64,000 nucleotides of DNA from Turicibacter sanguinis. GTDB lineage: Bacteria; Bacillota_I; Bacilli_A; MOL361; Turicibacteraceae. The position numbers and the translations under genes were made by a program. The notes under the pieces were generated by a model. That model was not told the DNA's origin, did no database searches, and saw nothing but the letters and a program-made list of their open reading frames with translations. The first letter of the stretch is position 1; the number at the start of each line of letters is the position of its first letter. The stretch lies in NCBI RefSeq assembly GCF_013046825.1, contig NZ_CP053187.1:341501-405500 (forward strand), written 5' to 3'. Below are positions 27,529 to 35,845 of this stretch, one piece after another.

Positions 27529-29184
27529 ATGAAAAAAAATTTGAAGGTTTTAATTTGGATTTTTAAACACGGAAAATCAGTCTTACCGCTCATCATCCTG
27601 ACATCTATCTTAGGGGGGATTTTATCAGGAATCGGAGTTTATTCAGCATTAGTTTCGAAGTCATTAATTGATGCTGCAACAAGCGGTAATATGAATTTAG
27701 TGATTAAATGGCTCATTGTAATGGGGGCCATCTACTTTATTCGTCTTGGATTAAATATCGTGAGTTCATTAGCATCAACTTATAGTTCAACAAAGCTCTT
27801 TAATGAAATTCAAAAAAAGCTGTATATGTCCTTAACCTATAGCGAATGGATGGCGCAGTCGAAGTATCACAGTGTTAATTTACTGACGCGAATTACGAGT
27901 GATGTGGGGACCGTCTCAGGAGTGATTTTATCCTCTCTAAACTCAATTATCTCACTATCCGTAACGCTTGTGACTTCCTTCCTCGCCCTACTTTATTTAG
28001 ACCCAACCATTGCGATTTTTACAGTGACGATTACACCGATTTATCTCATTTTTAGTAAAATGTATAGCCGACGTTTGAAAACCATCTATAAAGAGGTACA
28101 AGATCAGGACATCAATTATCGTGCCTTCATCCAAGAATCTATTCAAAATCTGATGATTGTGAAGACATTTTGTCATGAAGAGCAAAATTTTGAAACATTG
28201 AATCAGCATCATCAAAAGAAACTTCAATTAAATTTGAAATCAACGCGATTCAGTTTATATTCAAGCATGATTTTTGGAACGATTTCTTTCTTTATTTATT
28301 TTGCAATTTATGGATTTAGCGCAATTAAGCTAACGACTGGTGCGCTAACATTTGGTAGTATGACCGCTCTCCTCCAACTTTATGGAAAAGTTTCAGGGCC
28401 ACTTAGCAGCTTTGCTGGAATCGGAAAGCAGTTTATTCATGGAATTGCAGCTGCAGAGCGCTTGATTGAAATTGAAAATCTGCCAACAGAACGCATTAAT
28501 AAAGACTTAAGTTCTTTGCATATCGAAAAACCGGTCATTGAATTTGAAAATGTCTCATTTGATTACACGCAAAAACAAAATATATTAAAAAATATCACCT
28601 TTAAGATTAAACCAGGTGAAACCGTTGCTTTAGTCGGGCCTTCAGGTCAGGGTAAAACGACAATTATTCGACTGATTTTGTCACTCATTAACGCGAACAA
28701 AGGAAAACTAACCATTCAAAAACAAAAGATTAGTCGCGAACACCGTCAGTTAATTTCTTATGTTCCACAAGGAAATACCCTATTCTCAGGAACGATTCGA
28801 GAAAACATCACTTTCGGAACGCCACATGCCACAGATGCAGAAATTATCGAAGCGGCTAAACAAGCATATGCGTGGGAATTTATTAATAAACTTGACGATA
28901 AACTAGACACTCGTATCGGAGAAAAAGGCCTTGGATTATCAGAAGGTCAGGCACAACGAATCGCGATTGCCCGTGCTTTCTTACGTCGAAAGCCAATTTT
29001 AATTTTGGATGAGGCAACCTCGGCACTAGATAGTCAGACCGAAATAGATGTTCTAGAATCCGTTAAAAATCTACCTCATCAACCAACATGCATCATTATT
29101 ACACACCGCCCATCCGCCCTTGAAATCTGTGACCGCGTTTTAAAACTTGAAAGTGGCTACCTTCAAGAAGAATTAGCTGGATAA
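27529..29184 (+). CDS. ABC exporter, fused permease and ATP-binding domain
   Basis: The 551-residue half-transporter has a six-helix type IV exporter domain (residues 15-300) and an ATPase domain with GPSGQGKTT (Walker A, near 368), YVPQGNTLFSGTIREN (Q loop), LSEGQAQRIAIARA (signature) and ILILDEATSALD (Walker B). It should work as a homodimer exporting a lipid, drug or peptide. There is no C39 peptidase domain. It sits 2.2 kb from the RiPP operon and is of the size and type of lasso-peptide exporters, but it is on the other strand with IS30 debris between, so a link is only a possibility. GGGGGGAACACGTT precedes the ATG. Confidence 0.88.
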   Translation: MKKNLKVLIWIFKHGKSVLPLIILTSILGGILSGIGVYSALVSKSLIDAATSGNMNLVIKWLIVMGAIYFIRLGLNIVSSLASTYSSTKLFNEIQKKLYMSLTYSEWMAQSKYHSVNLLTRITSDVGTVSGVILSSLNSIISLSVTLVTSFLALLYLDPTIAIFTVTITPIYLIFSKMYSRRLKTIYKEVQDQDINYRAFIQESIQNLMIVKTFCHEEQNFETLNQHHQKKLQLNLKSTRFSLYSSMIFGTISFFIYFAIYGFSAIKLTTGALTFGSMTALLQLYGKVSGPLSSFAGIGKQFIHGIAAAERLIEIENLPTERINKDLSSLHIEKPVIEFENVSFDYTQKQNILKNITFKIKPGETVALVGPSGQGKTTIIRLILSLINANKGKLTIQKQKISREHRQLISYVPQGNTLFSGTIRENITFGTPHATDAEIIEAAKQAYAWEFINKLDDKLDTRIGEKGLGLSEGQAQRIAIARAFLRRKPILILDEATSALDSQTEIDVLESVKNLPHQPTCIIITHRPSALEICDRVLKLESGYLQEELAG

Positions 29185-29188
29185 ACAA

Positions 29189-29227
29189 AAAAGTCATTAA
29201 ACTCACGGTGAGTCTAATGACTTTTTT
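29189..29227. terminator. Bidirectional terminator between exporter and methyltransferase
   Basis: The stem AAAGTCATTAAACTCAC / GTGAGTCTAATGACTTT has one mismatch, almost no loop, and is bordered by A-runs and T-runs. It serves both convergent genes. Confidence 0.88.
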
Positions 29228-30014
29228 CTATTTTCTTAAAAACACTATATCTCGTTACTTTTTCTGTTATCAGTTCACTATTTTTATCAAAAATAGCTGA
29301 TGTGTAATCATCTTGATTATACGAACCGAACACTTCATAATTCGAAGCAACCTTCGTATCAGTTACGGCGTATTGACTAAAATGAACAACCAATAATCCC
29401 TCTGGTTTTACATAGCTATCTAACTCAGCAACCTGTGTTTCAAACTTTTCAAATGGGTAGATTTTTTTTAAACTTTTGATGCCTTTTTCTGTAACCAGAT
29501 GCGGTGTTCGTTGTAAAACAGCCATGCAAAAAACAAGATCGAATGGTCCATATTTATTTATTTCACTCGGTTTTGACGTAATAAATTTAATGTTATCATC
29601 TACCGAATGACTTCTACAAATTTCTAAACTATGTGGATTAATTTCTGCGCCAACAATCGTTGCATTCGGAAAATACTGACGAAGTGTTAAGACTTCTTCT
29701 CCCGTTGAGCAACCATAAGATAAAATTTTAAGATTTTTATGTCCATCAAAGTAGTCACGACATCCCGAAAAAATAATAGGATAACGATCCATTCCAGTGT
29801 ATGGTGTGGTCTGTTGCAAACGAGTCGATTTAAAAACCTTCATATACATAATAGCACGATAATTCTTATCACAGACTAAACACTTCATGCTATTTAAACC
29901 TTTAACCCCAAAATCTAAACTTCCAATAACCACCCTAATAAATACATTTTTAGATGACCGATGAGTCCTAACCCATTGCCGTCCCCTTGTTAACCCTAAA
30001 AATCTAACTCCCAT
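29214..30014 (-). CDS. SAM-dependent methyltransferase, class I
   Basis: The 266-residue protein has the SAM-binding motif KILSYGCSTGEEVLTL near residue 95 (GCSTGEE as in CheR-type enzymes), GAEINPHSLEICR about 25 residues later as the acidic motif II, and FDLVFCMAVLQRTP as motif IV. A CLVCDKNY segment near residue 45 has two cysteines. It lies alone in its orientation and ends in a terminator shared with the exporter. The substrate is unknown; methylation of a small molecule, sugar or peptide are all possible. Confidence 0.7.
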   Translation of the reverse strand: MGVRFLGLTRGRQWVRTHRSSKNVFIRVVIGSLDFGVKGLNSMKCLVCDKNYRAIMYMKVFKSTRLQQTTPYTGMDRYPIIFSGCRDYFDGHKNLKILSYGCSTGEEVLTLRQYFPNATIVGAEINPHSLEICRSHSVDDNIKFITSKPSEINKYGPFDLVFCMAVLQRTPHLVTEKGIKSLKKIYPFEKFETQVAELDSYVKPEGLLVVHFSQYAVTDTKVASNYEVFGSYNQDDYTSAIFDKNSELITEKVTRYSVFKKIEKSH

Positions 30015-30257
30015 TTCTCTTCTTTCCTCCCTAATAATTCTTCTTTCTAACTTGCTATCAAACGAATAACTCTATTTTACCACGTATTTCACCTACTTCA
30101 TGAATTTGACCATTATATGACAAATGTAGTCTTACCTAAAAAATAATTCTATTTATCGCTTCCCAATATATCCTTCTACTGAGCGTAAAATTCGATATAT
30201 TTTTTAAAAGTATATATCATTTAATCACGCTATTGCACCATCTATTCTAATGACAGA

Positions 30258-31300
30258 TTGTAATATTAAGTGCGACATATAAAAAAACTCATAAATAGAA
30301 TCTTTGTTATAGAATGAAGTTAGCATACCAAATTCTAAACAAGGAAATCTATTTATGAGTTATCACCATCTTAACACATTTTAGCGTACACGTATAAAAA
30401 TTCTTTCAAAATGGGCTATTCAACGAGACAAATTGCAAGCCAATTAAATCGCATCATTCAACCATTGCTCGTGAATTGAAACGAAATACTCAACAGACCT
30501 ATCAGGCTGAGCTAGCAGAAGAATTAGCTAGGGAACGTCGCTTAGCTTGTCATCGTCCAGAGATAAAGTCTGAAGAACTCATTCAAACTATCCAACACTA
30601 TTTAAAGCTAACTTGGTCGCTTGAACAAATTTCTAATATCGTTTTAAAAGGTGTTATTTCATTTAAAATCATTTATCGTTGGATTTACGATGGCACGATT
30701 TTATCAGGAGATTTAGGTTGTCTAAGACAAAAAGGAAAACGTCGAAAACCTCGAGAAACACGTGGACGCTTTAACATTGGAACCTCGATTCATCAACGTC
30801 CAAAAGAAGTCAAAAAACGTGAGACGTTTGGGCACTGGGAGTTGGATACTGTTGTTTCAAGTCGTGGCAAAAGTAAAGGATGTTTAGCGACCTTTGTTGA
30901 ACGTCAAACACGTTTTTATATAGTCATTAAAATAGACAATCGCTCAGCATCCGAAATGTACCGAACGATTCATCAGTTATATGAACATTTTCCTAAAAAC
31001 ACCTTTAAAACCTATACGGTTAATAGCGGAAAAGAGTTTGCTTGTTATTCCAAAGTAGAAGCCGACTTAAAGGTTCCTGTTTACTTCGTAGATGCCTATT
31101 CATCTTGACAAAGAGGAAGTAATAAAAATGCCAATGATCTTCTTCGAGAGTTTTTCGCGAATAAGACAGATTTAGCACGAGTCAGTGATAAAGAGATTAA
31201 TGAGGCACTCCCCCTCATAAATCATCGACCACGAAAATGTCTAGGTTGTAAAACTTCATTCAAGCTATTTCATGAACAACTATTGCATTTGTATTGACAA
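30258..31300 (+). mobile_element. IS30-family element, inactivated
   Basis: Imperfect inverted ends (TTGTAATATTAAGTGC at left; TTGTCAATACAAATGC at right on the minus strand) bound about 1.04 kb of IS30-type transposase sequence. Three lesions in the transposase make it inactive. The right end has a second, truncated copy at about 45100-45199. Confidence 0.75.
30355..31297 (+). pseudogene. IS30-family transposase with three inactivating lesions
   Basis: An ATG at 30355 opens MSYHHLNTF followed by a TAG where homologs read Glu (ERTRIE). Around 30454 one base is missing (AATCGCATCATTCAAC for AATCGCCATCAT), shifting the frame before TIARELKRN. At 31106-31108 a TGA stands where family members have Trp in YSSWQRGSN. 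Between these, HWELDTVVSSRGKSKGC (first Asp), TVNSGKEFA (second Asp changed to Ser; usual TxDNGxEF) and NHRPRKCLG are recognisable. The normal stop is at 31295. Confidence 0.88.
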
Positions 31301-31314
31301 TTCATCATATAAAA

Positions 31315-31347
31315 AAATCCATTAAGCCTTATAGCTTAATGGATTTT
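31315..31347. terminator. Terminator of the RiPP operon
   Basis: The stem AAATCCATTAAGC / GCTTAATGGATTT with a six-base loop has A-runs and T-runs on both sides. It lies directly after the stop of the last precursor gene on the minus strand and close to the end of the IS30 remnant. Confidence 0.88.
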
Positions 31348-31349
31348 TA

Positions 31350-31613
31350 TCAAGACATTGGATTATTTTCCTCACTTCTTGGCGTATAGCAACAACAAGT
31401 ATTCCCATGTTCAGGACAGCCAACACTCATGAAATGATCATTTGGTTTTGGATTAGAATCATTTGTATGATTTCCAGAATGACTTCCACTAGGATTGTGA
31501 TGGCAGTAGTGTTTCTCACCTCTTGCAACACTCATTTCACATTCACAACCATATTCACCATGTGTCTTATCCAATTCTAAGTTTGAAATAATTGGCGTTT
31601 CCCATTTCTTCAT
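31350..31613 (-). CDS. Candidate RiPP precursor peptide A1 (lasso-type leader, Cys/His-rich core)
   Basis: The 87-residue peptide starts MKKWETPIISNLELDKTHG. This fits the paeninodin-type leader pattern (W..P near the start, Leu, then Thr two residues before the core), recognised by B1 proteins. Cutting after His19 would give a core starting Gly with Glu at core position 8, a possible macrolactam acceptor. The core is about 68 residues, far longer than lasso cores, and holds eight Cys and seven His, including TCCCY. It ends NPMS; paeninodin-type kinases phosphorylate a C-terminal Ser. GGAGG stands ten bases before the ATG. It has no database identity I can recall. Confidence 0.65.
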   Translation of the reverse strand: MKKWETPIISNLELDKTHGEYGCECEMSVARGEKHYCHHNPSGSHSGNHTNDSNPKPNDHFMSVGCPEHGNTCCCYTPRSEENNPMS

Positions 31614-31819
31614 CTTTAATCATCCTCCAATAAATTATATATTATATTAATGACAACGATAACTCCATCAAACATTACTGGCAAAATACTTCAATGGATT
31701 CTTCATATCATGTCAATTAATACCCCCATCACTCACATTTTTATAAGACTATTTATGCTTAAGCACTGGTAACGGTTATCCCCAAATAACGTATCCAGGC
31801 ATGTTTCTCTAAATTCATA

Positions 31820-32068
31820 CTAAGATAAAGCACCGCAGACTGTCGAAGCTACATTACTATCCACCCAGTAATCTCTATCATTTGGATGTTCTGGATGATT
31901 ATCTTTACCTGCATTACTATGTAAGTGACTCATAATCCCACTACAGTCATTTGTTTTAAAATCACAGTAATTACAATAAATATATGAGATTAGCGCTGGT
32001 TCAATACCATCCTCATCTGTTTTATTTATAGTTAGATTAACTACTTCTGGCTTCATCCACTGTTTCAT
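31820..32068 (-). CDS. Candidate RiPP precursor peptide A2 (lasso-type leader, zinc-finger-like core)
   Basis: The 82-residue peptide starts MKQWMKPEVVNLTINKTDEDG, sharing K.W..P....L....KT..G with A1 and hence the leader pattern. The remainder has CNYCDFKTNDC followed by SHLHS, spaced like a C2H2 finger (C-x2-C-x12-H-x-H), and later VCGALS with a C-terminal Ser. No Asp or Glu stands at core position 7-9 under the Thr -2 rule, so a lasso ring is unlikely here. It starts 19 bases after the leader-peptidase gene, which supports its role as a substrate of the same operon. Confidence 0.65.
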   Translation of the reverse strand: MKQWMKPEVVNLTINKTDEDGIEPALISYIYCNYCDFKTNDCSGIMSHLHSNAGKDNHPEHPNDRDYWVDSNVASTVCGALS

Positions 32069-32087
32069 TTTTCATCTCTCCTTTTCC

Positions 32088-32540
32088 TTAAACAAGAATT
32101 TCAGCATTTGAAAAATAGGCAACTTGAATAAAGTGATCTTTCTCATACTGACCCGTGACAATCATTTCCCCACAGCGAATCCAAGCATGAGCCTTCATAT
32201 TGTTTAAATCATCTTTATTAACTCCAAGATAAATAGTGGTTGCTATTTTTTTACGCTTTAAAAAATGTTGTACCAGCATCGCACGAATGAGGCACTTACT
32301 TTCCCACGGAGTATATTTGCACACCAGTAAGACTAATCCTCTAATCTCTTTCGCAAGTCGATACACTTCAATTGATTCTTCTTTAGCAGACTCTTTTTTA
32401 GGAACTCCTAGTCGTTTTTTGACATATTTAAATGGTAGATACAACACCATAAAACGATAAACTCCACTTAAAATAAATGCTTCAATAAACATTAGCTGTT
32501 TTCTAAACCCAAGCTCCCAAAAAATCTTTAATTTATGCAT
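32088..32540 (-). CDS. Lasso-type B2 leader peptidase (transglutaminase-like fold)
   Basis: The 150-residue protein shows the B2 pattern: Cys83 in WESKCLIRAMLVQHFL and His118 in KAHAWIRCG, the nucleophile and general base of this papain/transglutaminase-like family, followed by the usual terminal strands (MIVTGQYEKDHFIQVAYF). The family removes the leader of lasso precursors after the conserved Thr-x. Its first eight bases overlap the B1 stop. An N-terminal hydrophobic stretch (residues 17-40) is common in split B2 proteins. Confidence 0.85.
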   Translation of the reverse strand: MHKLKIFWELGFRKQLMFIEAFILSGVYRFMVLYLPFKYVKKRLGVPKKESAKEESIEVYRLAKEIRGLVLLVCKYTPWESKCLIRAMLVQHFLKRKKIATTIYLGVNKDDLNNMKAHAWIRCGEMIVTGQYEKDHFIQVAYFSNAEILV

Positions 32541-32823
32541 GAATCATCACAAGGTTAGCGTGATGCATATTGTGTAATAAATCTTTAACTGATGCCTCAC
32601 ATTCTGCACGTTCTACCTCATACTCATTCATTAAGGATGTGATAATCGTTTCAACAGACGTTGGAGTTTTCATTAATTCCCAAACATCTCCGGCTACCCC
32701 ATTTAACATAAAATACTGACCTTTTTCAAGATCCATCATCACTTTTTCTCCATCTAAATCTGTTGCATCAATTTCATGATTACGTTCAACGACTGTAGAT
32801 AATTTCACACAATGACAACACAT
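32533..32823 (-). CDS. Lasso-type B1 / PqqD-family RiPP recognition element
   Basis: The 96-residue protein is a PqqD-like domain: a beta-rich DLDGEKVMMDLEKGQYFMLNGVAGDVWELM core and helical C terminus. PqqD-type B1 proteins bind the leader peptide and hand it to B2. The order B1-B2 with a short overlap is that of lasso clusters in Firmicutes. The N terminus carries CCHC (residues 2-5), unusual for the family and possibly a metal site. Confidence 0.85.
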   Translation of the reverse strand: MCCHCVKLSTVVERNHEIDATDLDGEKVMMDLEKGQYFMLNGVAGDVWELMKTPTSVETIITSLMNEYEVERAECEASVKDLLHNMHHANLVMIHA

Positions 32824-32835
32824 ACTAGCGCCTCC

Positions 32836-33771
32836 CTAAGCTTTTAATCTTTCTTCATTTACTAAGAATGTTTCTTCTAACCATTTAATTTGTGCATCCA
32901 CCGTCATCACACCTTTTGGGCGATAAATACGGTAGACTGGAATCTCTTTCGCAATCTCAACGCACTTCTTAAAGTACTCCGGATTCACCCCCGCAAATCG
33001 TTTCATCTCAATTCGATAAATATTGTTATAAATCGTCATCAATTTCTCCTGACCTTTTAACAACTCCACCTGAATTTCATGAATATCATCCACCACTTTT
33101 AACTCAACAATTCCGTGAAGTGGAACCTTATCATAAACAAATGATTCGCGTGCAGGGATTAAATATTTCATCTGTGTATCGCTCATCAAAGTTTTAAACT
33201 CATCTAGCTTGTACCCTAGCTGATGCATAGCGTCTTGGCACAGTTTTTGTTGTGGAAATCCAGGATGAATAAAATGACGTTGGCCGACCTCAACAGAAGA
33301 CACATCGTCTGCCACAAATGGGTATCCCTTTAAACGAAGTGCCGATGTAATCGTCGATTTCCCAGCTCCACGATCTCCTGTGAAAATAATCCCTTTCCCA
33401 TCAAAAACAATCGTTCCCCCATGAATCGCAATCATGTTACGCTGTAACATAATCATCCCAAGACAACTTCCAAGTAAGTACTGCTTTGCCATTGATAAAT
33501 CTGCGCCATGACATAACTCAATTGAAATCAAGTTCCCATCTTGCATCCAATATGTCGCTATTTCTGGAACATGGAACCACATACTTTCATTGGTATAGTC
33601 AGAACGACGACCCAATTCAATTTGTTCATGAATTTCAACCGATACCTGATTGACATCAATCAAAACATCATATTCATGTTCGTGTAGCTCATCTAATCTC
33701 ACAAGTTCAGGACATTCGATGTCTGATAAAACCTTTAATCCATAAACTAGATAACTAAATTTTTTCCCCAT
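32836..33771 (-). CDS. HprK-like precursor-peptide kinase (paeninodin-type)
   Basis: The 311-residue protein has an HPr-kinase-like fold: HGG at 117-119, P-loop GDRGAGKST at 132-140, ADD at 154-156, and HPGFPQQKL near 169. HprK-like enzymes in paeninodin-type lasso clusters phosphorylate the C-terminal Ser of the precursor. Both candidate precursors here end in Ser. It is the first gene of the operon, 12 bases before B1. It lacks the usual HPr-binding N domain. A true HPr kinase is less likely given this context. Confidence 0.82.
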   Translation of the reverse strand: MGKKFSYLVYGLKVLSDIECPELVRLDELHEHEYDVLIDVNQVSVEIHEQIELGRRSDYTNESMWFHVPEIATYWMQDGNLISIELCHGADLSMAKQYLLGSCLGMIMLQRNMIAIHGGTIVFDGKGIIFTGDRGAGKSTITSALRLKGYPFVADDVSSVEVGQRHFIHPGFPQQKLCQDAMHQLGYKLDEFKTLMSDTQMKYLIPARESFVYDKVPLHGIVELKVVDDIHEIQVELLKGQEKLMTIYNNIYRIEMKRFAGVNPEYFKKCVEIAKEIPVYRIYRPKGVMTVDAQIKWLEETFLVNEERLKA

Positions 33772-34069
33772 ATCCTACCCCTATTTAATTAACATTTAAT
33801 CAATGTTATATTATCACAACACCATATATATTTCCATATTATAACAAAATTAACGTTCGACTAATTTTCCATAATAAATACAAAACTCGTAACATCCCCC
33901 CCATACTTTTCATTCTCTTATTACATCTTATCCTATGATGAAGCTCATTCTGTTATGATAAAAAAATTAGCAAAAGATTTCCTTATCATTTACTATCTCA
34001 TAAAAAAATCGACCTCTTACCCTTTAGCTTAGGATAGGAGGTCGATTTAGACCAGTTTACATCAATTTA
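33772..34069. promoter_or_regulatory. Upstream region of the RiPP operon with candidate promoter and an upstream terminator
   Basis: On the minus strand TATAAT (33838-33843) lies about 70 bases before the kinase start, in an AT-rich tract. Its -35 is unclear. The right part of the region carries the terminator of the surface-protein pseudogene. No other gene is seen. Confidence 0.45.
34003..34047 (-). terminator. Terminator after the dockerin/Ig-like pseudogene
   Basis: The stem AATCGACCTCTTA / ATAGGAGGTCGATT (34007-34046) has a 13-base loop and is followed by T-runs on the minus strand. It isolates the RiPP operon from upstream transcription. Confidence 0.85.
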
Positions 34070-35365
34070 TTATTTATTCATTTTAGTACTAATGTTGACA
34101 ATATCATATAAGTCAATGATGCCATCTCCATTTAAATCGAATTTTTCATTCCATTCGGAATCTTGACTGGTCACCTGATATAACGTAGCTAATAGCTCAA
34201 GATCCCTCTCATCGATCACTCCATCGTTATTTAGGTCTAAATGACCTAAAACAAGTACTTCTTGACTTAAAAGTCTCCCGTCATAGTTACTATCGCGAAC
34301 TTCGACTGAAATAACTTGTCCACTGTACTCTTTTGTTACCACAAAGGTTGAAGCAGTCGCACCAGGGATTTCTGTTCGATCCGCAAACCATTGATACGTG
34401 ATATTTTGCATCCCAGCTGGTAATCCACTTAATTCTGCCGTTAATGTTTCTCCGATTTTTGGAGTTCCTTTTAACGTAAGAGTCCCTGTTAATTCAGGTA
34501 ATAACACGCGAGTCGTTGAAGTGGATAAGTGTTCGATATAATCATCAGCTGTCACAACCACACTAATAATGTGTCCCACATGTTCTGGCTTTAACTCTAA
34601 AGTAGCTGAAGTGGCTCCTGAAATCTCTTAATCCTCCATTAACCATTGATACTTTAACTGAGAGGTTTGAGCATTTTCTACAACTGCTTGTAAGGTTTCT
34701 CCCTGTCTTGGAGTTCCTTCTATGCGGACGGTTCCTTGTAATTTATTCGTTAACACAGTCTTTTCTGAACTTGAGACACTTCCAATATAATTGCTTGCTC
34801 GAACTTCGACTTGAATCGATTTCCCAACATAGTCTTCTTTTAATTCTAAAGTCTGCTCCATTCCATCGTAAACTTCTTGTCCATCTACTAACCATCTATA
34901 TTTTAATCGCTCTGCATCTTGAGGGAAATCTTTCGTCGTCGCCGTTAATGTGTCTCCCACTTTTAACGTATCACTCAATTCTACTGAACCTGTTAGATGA
35001 GGAATACTTTCATTTTCCTGACTTCTTAAAACAGTAATCATTTTTGTAATCACCGATCCCGTTGGGATATGTTCTAATTTAATCGTTAAGTCACCCTCAT
35101 AATCTTTCAAATCAAGTTCGCCTGAATTTGGATCATCTGGATCTGGATATTTATAAATAAATGCGATTATAACATTTCCATCTAAGTCAAAATAGACAGT
35201 TAAATCCATATCATCATCTTCGGTCACTTCAAGATCATTTTGTGAATGTTTAATAAAAGATAATTTAAAGTTGCCTAAATCATCTGGAATATACTCTTCA
35301 TCAAACTCATTAATATACTGCACAGGGAAGAGATATTCCTCCATAGCGATAGGATTAATCAGTTG
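34070..35365 (-). pseudogene. Surface protein fragment with Ig-like repeats and C-terminal dockerin-like module
   Basis: The coding sequence runs in one frame from about 35365 to 34070 but has a TAA at 34628-34630 between LMED and EISGATSATLEL. The part before the stop has Ig-like repeats (LTGSVELSDTLKVGDTL, YRWLVDGQEV, LQGTVRIEGTPRQGETL). The part after it has another (LTGTLTLKGTPKIGETL, YQWFADRTEIPG) and ends in two calcium-loop repeats, DLNNDGVIDERDL and DLNGDGIIDLYDI, as in dockerins. The 5' end, with any signal peptide, is gone and replaced by an IS3 stub. The intact protein was probably secreted and bound a cohesin or cell-surface partner. Confidence 0.82.
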
Positions 35366-35473
35366 AGTTTCATCTTTCTTCGGTTTAGACTCATAATAAT
35401 AAGTGCTACGAGGCACATTAAGGACTTTGCACATCGCTGAAACTGAATATTTGTGTGTATTGTTTTTAATCAC
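34628..35473 (-). pseudogene. Chimeric reading frame: IS3 OrfB stub joined to surface-protein fragment
   Basis: The first 36-41 residues (SVSAMCKVLNVPRSTYYYE and following lysines) are the start of an IS3 OrfB. From about residue 40 the protein becomes the acidic, Ig-like surface-protein segment. The junction is in frame, giving a 281-residue frame that ends at a TAA. It arose by deletion or recombination between an IS and a surface-protein gene. A functional product is unlikely, as it has neither a transposase core nor a signal peptide. Confidence 0.8.
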
Positions 35474-35843
35474 ATTTATCTTTGTCCTAAGATCAGCGCG
35501 GCTTGCTTTAAAATATCATTTTCCATTTCCAATTGCTTAACTTTTTTACGAAGTTGGATTAACTCCTGTTCTTCTTCTGAGCGGTTATCTTTCTCCTTAA
35601 AAGAACCTGTAGAAGTTGACTGTTTAATCCATTTATCGAGTAAAGACGATGAGATATCGTATTCACGAACAATATCACATTTACGTTTCCCATTTAAATA
35701 AAGCTGGACTAATTGGTTTTTAAATTCATCTGTATACGTACGGCGTGGTCTACGAGTTTTAGTTTGGGTCATGTTAAAGCTCCTTTAGATTGATATTATT
35801 TATAATTCTACATGACCTTAAAAAAACTGTCTAATTAATTGTA
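35345..35843 (-). mobile_element. Truncated IS3-family element
   Basis: It contains an intact orfA and only the first codons of orfB. The missing 3' half includes all catalytic residues. At the right it borders a GT8 gene fragment after GGTTACAATTAATT on the minus strand. It is a different IS3 lineage from the tandem pair at 22-24.7 kb. The exact ends are not fixed by a matching inverted repeat. Confidence 0.65.
35476..35772 (-). CDS. IS3-family OrfA of a truncated element
   Basis: The 98-residue protein starts with a basic stretch (KTRRPRRTYTDEFKNQLVQL), has a helix-turn-helix (CDIVREYDISSSLLDKWIKQ) and a heptad coil (ELIQLRKKVKQLEMENDIL). It is full length for OrfA. Without a complete orfB it cannot support transposition by itself, but it could still bind related ends. 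Confidence 0.85.
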   Translation of the reverse strand: MTQTKTRRPRRTYTDEFKNQLVQLYLNGKRKCDIVREYDISSSLLDKWIKQSTSTGSFKEKDNRSEEEQELIQLRKKVKQLEMENDILKQAALILGQR

Positions 35844-35845
35844 AC

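Noticed and set aside
31106-31108. TGA in place of a conserved Trp, suggesting TGA as a sense codon
   Set aside because: Other genes in the window end with TGA as a normal stop, and the same transposase has a TAG and a frameshift. This is decay, not recoding.
32836-33771. A true HPr kinase/phosphorylase
   Set aside because: The P-loop matches, but the usual N-terminal domain is missing and the gene is in one operon with lasso-type B1 and B2. A precursor-peptide kinase is the better reading.
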